Positions 8,162-10,138 of a stretch of DNA of 10,138 nucleotides are shown here, piece by piece (the stretch's first letter is position 1; each line of letters begins with the position of its first letter). The DNA comes from an uncultured Clostridia bacterium (lineage in GTDB: Bacteria; Bacillota; Clostridia; TANB77; CAG-508): positions 1 through 10,138 of the forward strand of contig CAKPJR010000038.1 of the NCBI GenBank assembly GCA_934162925.1, written 5' to 3'. The notes below the pieces were generated by a model. It did not search any database. It was not told where the DNA came from and worked only from the letters and a program-made list of their open reading frames with translations. Both the position numbers and the translations under genes were made by a program.

Positions 8162-9328
8162 ATGGCATTAATAAAATGTGATGAATGTGGAGAAAGCATA
8201 TCATCAAGTGCTAAGGTTTGTCCACATTGTGGGATTAAAATTAATTTGCAAACATGCCCATAATGTGGTAAAAAATTAAAAGGTGATGAAACCAATTGTC
8301 CAGAATGTGGATATCCTATTAATAAGAAAAATGCTACAAATGTAATAACCGAGCATTTAGATAAAATAACAGGTGCTCAATCTAAAAGCTATGTAAAATT
8401 TAAAGATTTATTTAAAAATACATTTAAAAAACATACAGAAGAAGAGTTGGATGAAGTATTTATTTGTGGGTCAGAAAAAACAACTCCTAAAATAAAGGAT
8501 ATTGATCCAAACAAAGCAAGTGCATGGGTGTATTTTAAAATACTAGTATTCTTTATAATCGCTTATATACCTACACGTATAGGTTTTATAGATTATGGAA
8601 ATGCAAACTTTTTACCAATTATGATTATATTAGCAGCATTCGCTATTCCAGTAACTGTGCTTATATTTTTCTTTGAGATTAACTTATTTAGAAATATACC
8701 ATTTTATAAAGTAATAAAATATTTCATACTGGGTGGAGCATTATCATTAATCTTAGCAATTCTTTATTTTTCACTACCATATTTTGAGGTTAATGCAACA
8801 ACTCAAACTTATGAAGGTGCTTTAATGATTGGATTAATAGAGGAAGTAGCTAAAGCTGTTATTGTTGCAGTATTCTTATTCAAAAGTAAAAAAAGCAATT
8901 ATATATTAGATGGCTTACTTATTGGAGCAGCAGTAGGTGCTGGTTTTGCAGCATTTGAAACAGCTGGATATATTTTAAGATTTGGAATGAGTAGTGGTTT
9001 ACAAGCAATGCTAGAAATTATTAAACTACGTGGTTTCTTAGCACCTGGTGGTCATGTCGCTTGGGCTGCAATAGAAGGCGCGGCTTTAATGTATGTAAAA
9101 GGATTTGAAAAACTAGATAAAAAACACTTAAATGATAAAAGATTTTTGCTAATATGCTTAATCCCTGTTGTACTACATGGTATTTGGGATATGCCTATTG
9201 AAGCACCATACTATTTAGTACAAATTGCAATGACTGTTCTTGCTTGGTTTGTAATAATATACTTTATAAACCTAGGCTTAAAACAAGTTGATGATGCTAA
9301 AAAATTAGAAGCTGATAAATGCCAATAG
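8162..9328 (+). pseudogene. Double zinc-ribbon PrsW-family intramembrane metalloprotease, interrupted by an in-frame TAA
   Basis: Read through one stop, this frame encodes 388 residues. Two zinc ribbons come first (C6/C9/C20/C23 and C32/C35/C46/C49), then a linker and a multi-helix membrane domain from about residue 120. The membrane domain carries the PrsW-family residues E227-E228-x2-K231, Glu266 in AAFE, His298 in GGHVAW, and His339 in HGIWD. Bacillus subtilis PrsW makes the first cut in anti-sigma factor RsiW; the substrate here is unknown. The TAA at 8261-8263 replaces the x of CPxC (codon 34); one base change would give Gln, Glu or Tyr. A restart at ATG 8447 could make the 293-residue membrane domain alone, but I see no good ribosome binding site there. 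AAAGGGG (8148-8154) serves ATG 8162. The last two codons and the TAG stop lie in a TGCCAATAGG repeat at the end of the next mobile element. Confidence 0.85.
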
Positions 9329-9339
9329 GTGCCAATAGG
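9320..9339 (+). repeat. Tandem direct repeat TGCCAATAGG x2
   Basis: TGCCAATAGG occurs at 9320-9329 and immediately again at 9330-9339. The first copy supplies the final Cys, Gln and TAG stop of the prsW frame; the second leads into the element end GGGACGG. The composition is less AT-rich than the surroundings. Confidence 0.8.
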
Positions 9340-9468
9340 GACGGAGAATTTTGACAGCATAAAAAAATAAAATGATAGACAAATTTCGACAAAGATTTTA
9401 AAATAATATGGTATAATTTATATCATATTATTTTTTTCTATAAATTATTTATTTCTAAGGAGGCAAAC
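9329..9468 (+). other. Noncoding stretch between prsW and the transposase
   Basis: No coding frame is seen. It holds the second TGCCAATAGG copy, the GGGACGGAGAATTTTGACA segment, three GACA words (9353, 9378, 9388) and the promoter-hairpin described separately. Confidence 0.6.
9400..9437 (+). promoter_or_regulatory. Extended -10 promoter embedded in a hairpin with a U-tract, upstream of the transposase
   Basis: TGGTATAAT (9409-9417) is an extended -10 element; the only -35-like match (TCGACA 9386-9391) is 20 bases away. The same bases form the left arm of an AT-rich inverted repeat, 9400-9415 against 9419-9434, which includes AATAATATG/CATATTATT and one G-T pair. It is followed by Ts to 9437. 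RNA started at this promoter would contain only the right arm; RNA entering from prsW would contain the whole hairpin and could terminate there. Confidence 0.55.
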
Positions 9469-10138
9469 ATGCCGAGGTTTCCAAGAAACTATATAAAAAC
9501 AACAGCTTTTCATGTAATAACTCAAGGAATTAATAGAAGTTATATATTCGAAAATCCAGAGGACATAAAATATTATATAAAAGTAATGTATAAATTAAAT
9601 GAACAATGTAAAATTAAAATACTAGCATACTGCATTATGAATAATCATGCACATATTTTAATAGAAACTGATAAAATAAATAATCTAAGTAAATATATGC
9701 AAAGACTTAATACAATATATGCAAAATATTATAATAAAAAATATAATAGAGTAGGGTATGTGTTTAGAGATAGATATAAATCAGAGGGGATTTATGGTGA
9801 AAAACATTTATATAATTGTATAAAATATATTTATGATAATCCAGTAAAAGCAGGAATATGTAAGAGACCAGAAGAATACCTATACTCAAATTATAGAAGA
9901 ATAGATAAGCAATTAAAAGAAAACTATATATTTATGGATATTGATGAGGATAAGGTAAAATGTGAAAAGGTTATAGAAGAATTCTTAATAGAAAATAATA
10001 TTGTACTTGATGATTTAAAAAAAGATAAGATTAAATTAAAAGAACTTATAATAATTTTAAAAACAGAATATAATATTTCATTAAGAAAAATATCAGAAAA
10101 ACTTAGAATTGGAAGAGAAACGATAAGAAAAATATATA
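9469..10138 (+). CDS. REP-associated tyrosine transposase-like protein (Y1_Tnp, IS200 family), C-terminus cut by window edge
   Basis: An open frame of 223 codons with no stop before the edge, starting MPRFPRNYIK. It has the RAYT order of features. There is an early 'FHVITQGINR' strand, then the HUH-type metal-binding pair H60-A-H62 in 'YCIMNNHAHIL'. 'MQRLNTIYAKYYN' and 'NRVGYVFRDRYKS' (93-105) follow. 'LYNCIKYIYDNPVKAG' (114-129) probably contains the nucleophilic tyrosine (Y115 or Y120), and 'PEEYLYSNY' ends the core. A helix-turn-helix-like tail occupies about 190-223. Such enzymes nick and rejoin single-stranded DNA at hairpin ends, and many are domesticated to spread REP-type repeats. AAGGAGG (9457-9463) lies five bases before the ATG. 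All catalytic features visible are intact, so it may be active. Confidence 0.88.
   Translation, partial: MPRFPRNYIKTTAFHVITQGINRSYIFENPEDIKYYIKVMYKLNEQCKIKILAYCIMNNHAHILIETDKINNLSKYMQRLNTIYAKYYNKKYNRVGYVFRDRYKSEGIYGEKHLYNCIKYIYDNPVKAGICKRPEEYLYSNYRRIDKQLKENYIFMDIDEDKVKCEKVIEEFLIENNIVLDDLKKDKIKLKELIIILKTEYNISLRKISEKLRIGRETIRKIY

Larger units (their letters stand above)
9320..10138 (+). mobile_element. RAYT/IS200-like element, left part (right end outside window)
   Basis: The element comprises a GC-richer end segment (about 9320-9356, TGCCAATAGG twice, then GGACGGAGAATTTTGACA), a noncoding stretch, and a Y1-transposase gene open to the window edge. The end segment resembles, from memory, sequences that recur beside RAYT-type genes in clostridia. 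The left boundary is uncertain because it merges with the prsW stop. Confidence 0.6.

Noticed and set aside
8261..8263. TAA read as a sense codon (altered genetic code)
   Set aside because: nrdD, nrdG, the 7450 gene, tsaB, rimI and the PBP gene all end with TAA at family-appropriate positions.

Overview
The window is AT-rich DNA. It has strong AGGAGG-type ribosome binding sites, near-consensus sigma-A promoters, a PASTA-domain penicillin-binding protein and an oxygen-sensitive (class III) ribonucleotide reductase. Together these point to an anaerobic low-GC Gram-positive bacterium, most likely a Clostridia-type (gut or sediment) Bacillota. The species cannot be named from the sequence.

Layout. 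Positions 1-1975 read leftwards: a compact operon tsaE > tsaB > rimI, then the start of a Lon-like ATP-dependent protease that runs off the left edge. tsaE and tsaB serve threonylcarbamoyladenosine (t6A) tRNA modification, and rimI is their usual companion. A divergent promoter region (1947-2077) separates this operon from a rightward tRNA-Gly(UCC) gene with an excellent promoter and terminator. Next come a short leader with a second terminator-like hairpin and the nrdD-nrdG pair, which supply dNTPs anaerobically. A class B penicillin-binding protein with two PASTA domains follows. Then there is a two-gene unit: a zinc-ribbon/one-TM/exported-domain protein followed one base later by a double zinc-ribbon PrsW-type intramembrane protease. 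The right end is a REP-associated-tyrosine-transposase-like (RAYT, IS200/Y1 family) gene, open at the right edge, preceded by a repeat end that touches the prsW stop codon.

Most unusual is that three genes are broken as written. tsaB has one extra base at its conserved GPGSFTG motif. The PBP gene has one extra base just before its GTPGK motif. The prsW gene has an in-frame TAA inside a zinc-knuckle CPxC. Single-base assembly or sequencing errors are the simplest explanation, especially since TsaB is normally essential. Real decay, or for the two frameshifts +1 recoding at rare codons, remains testable. The most interesting possible 'system' is the zinc-ribbon sensor-like protein plus zinc-ribbon PrsW protease pair, whose two proteins begin with matching MALIKC zinc-ribbon modules.
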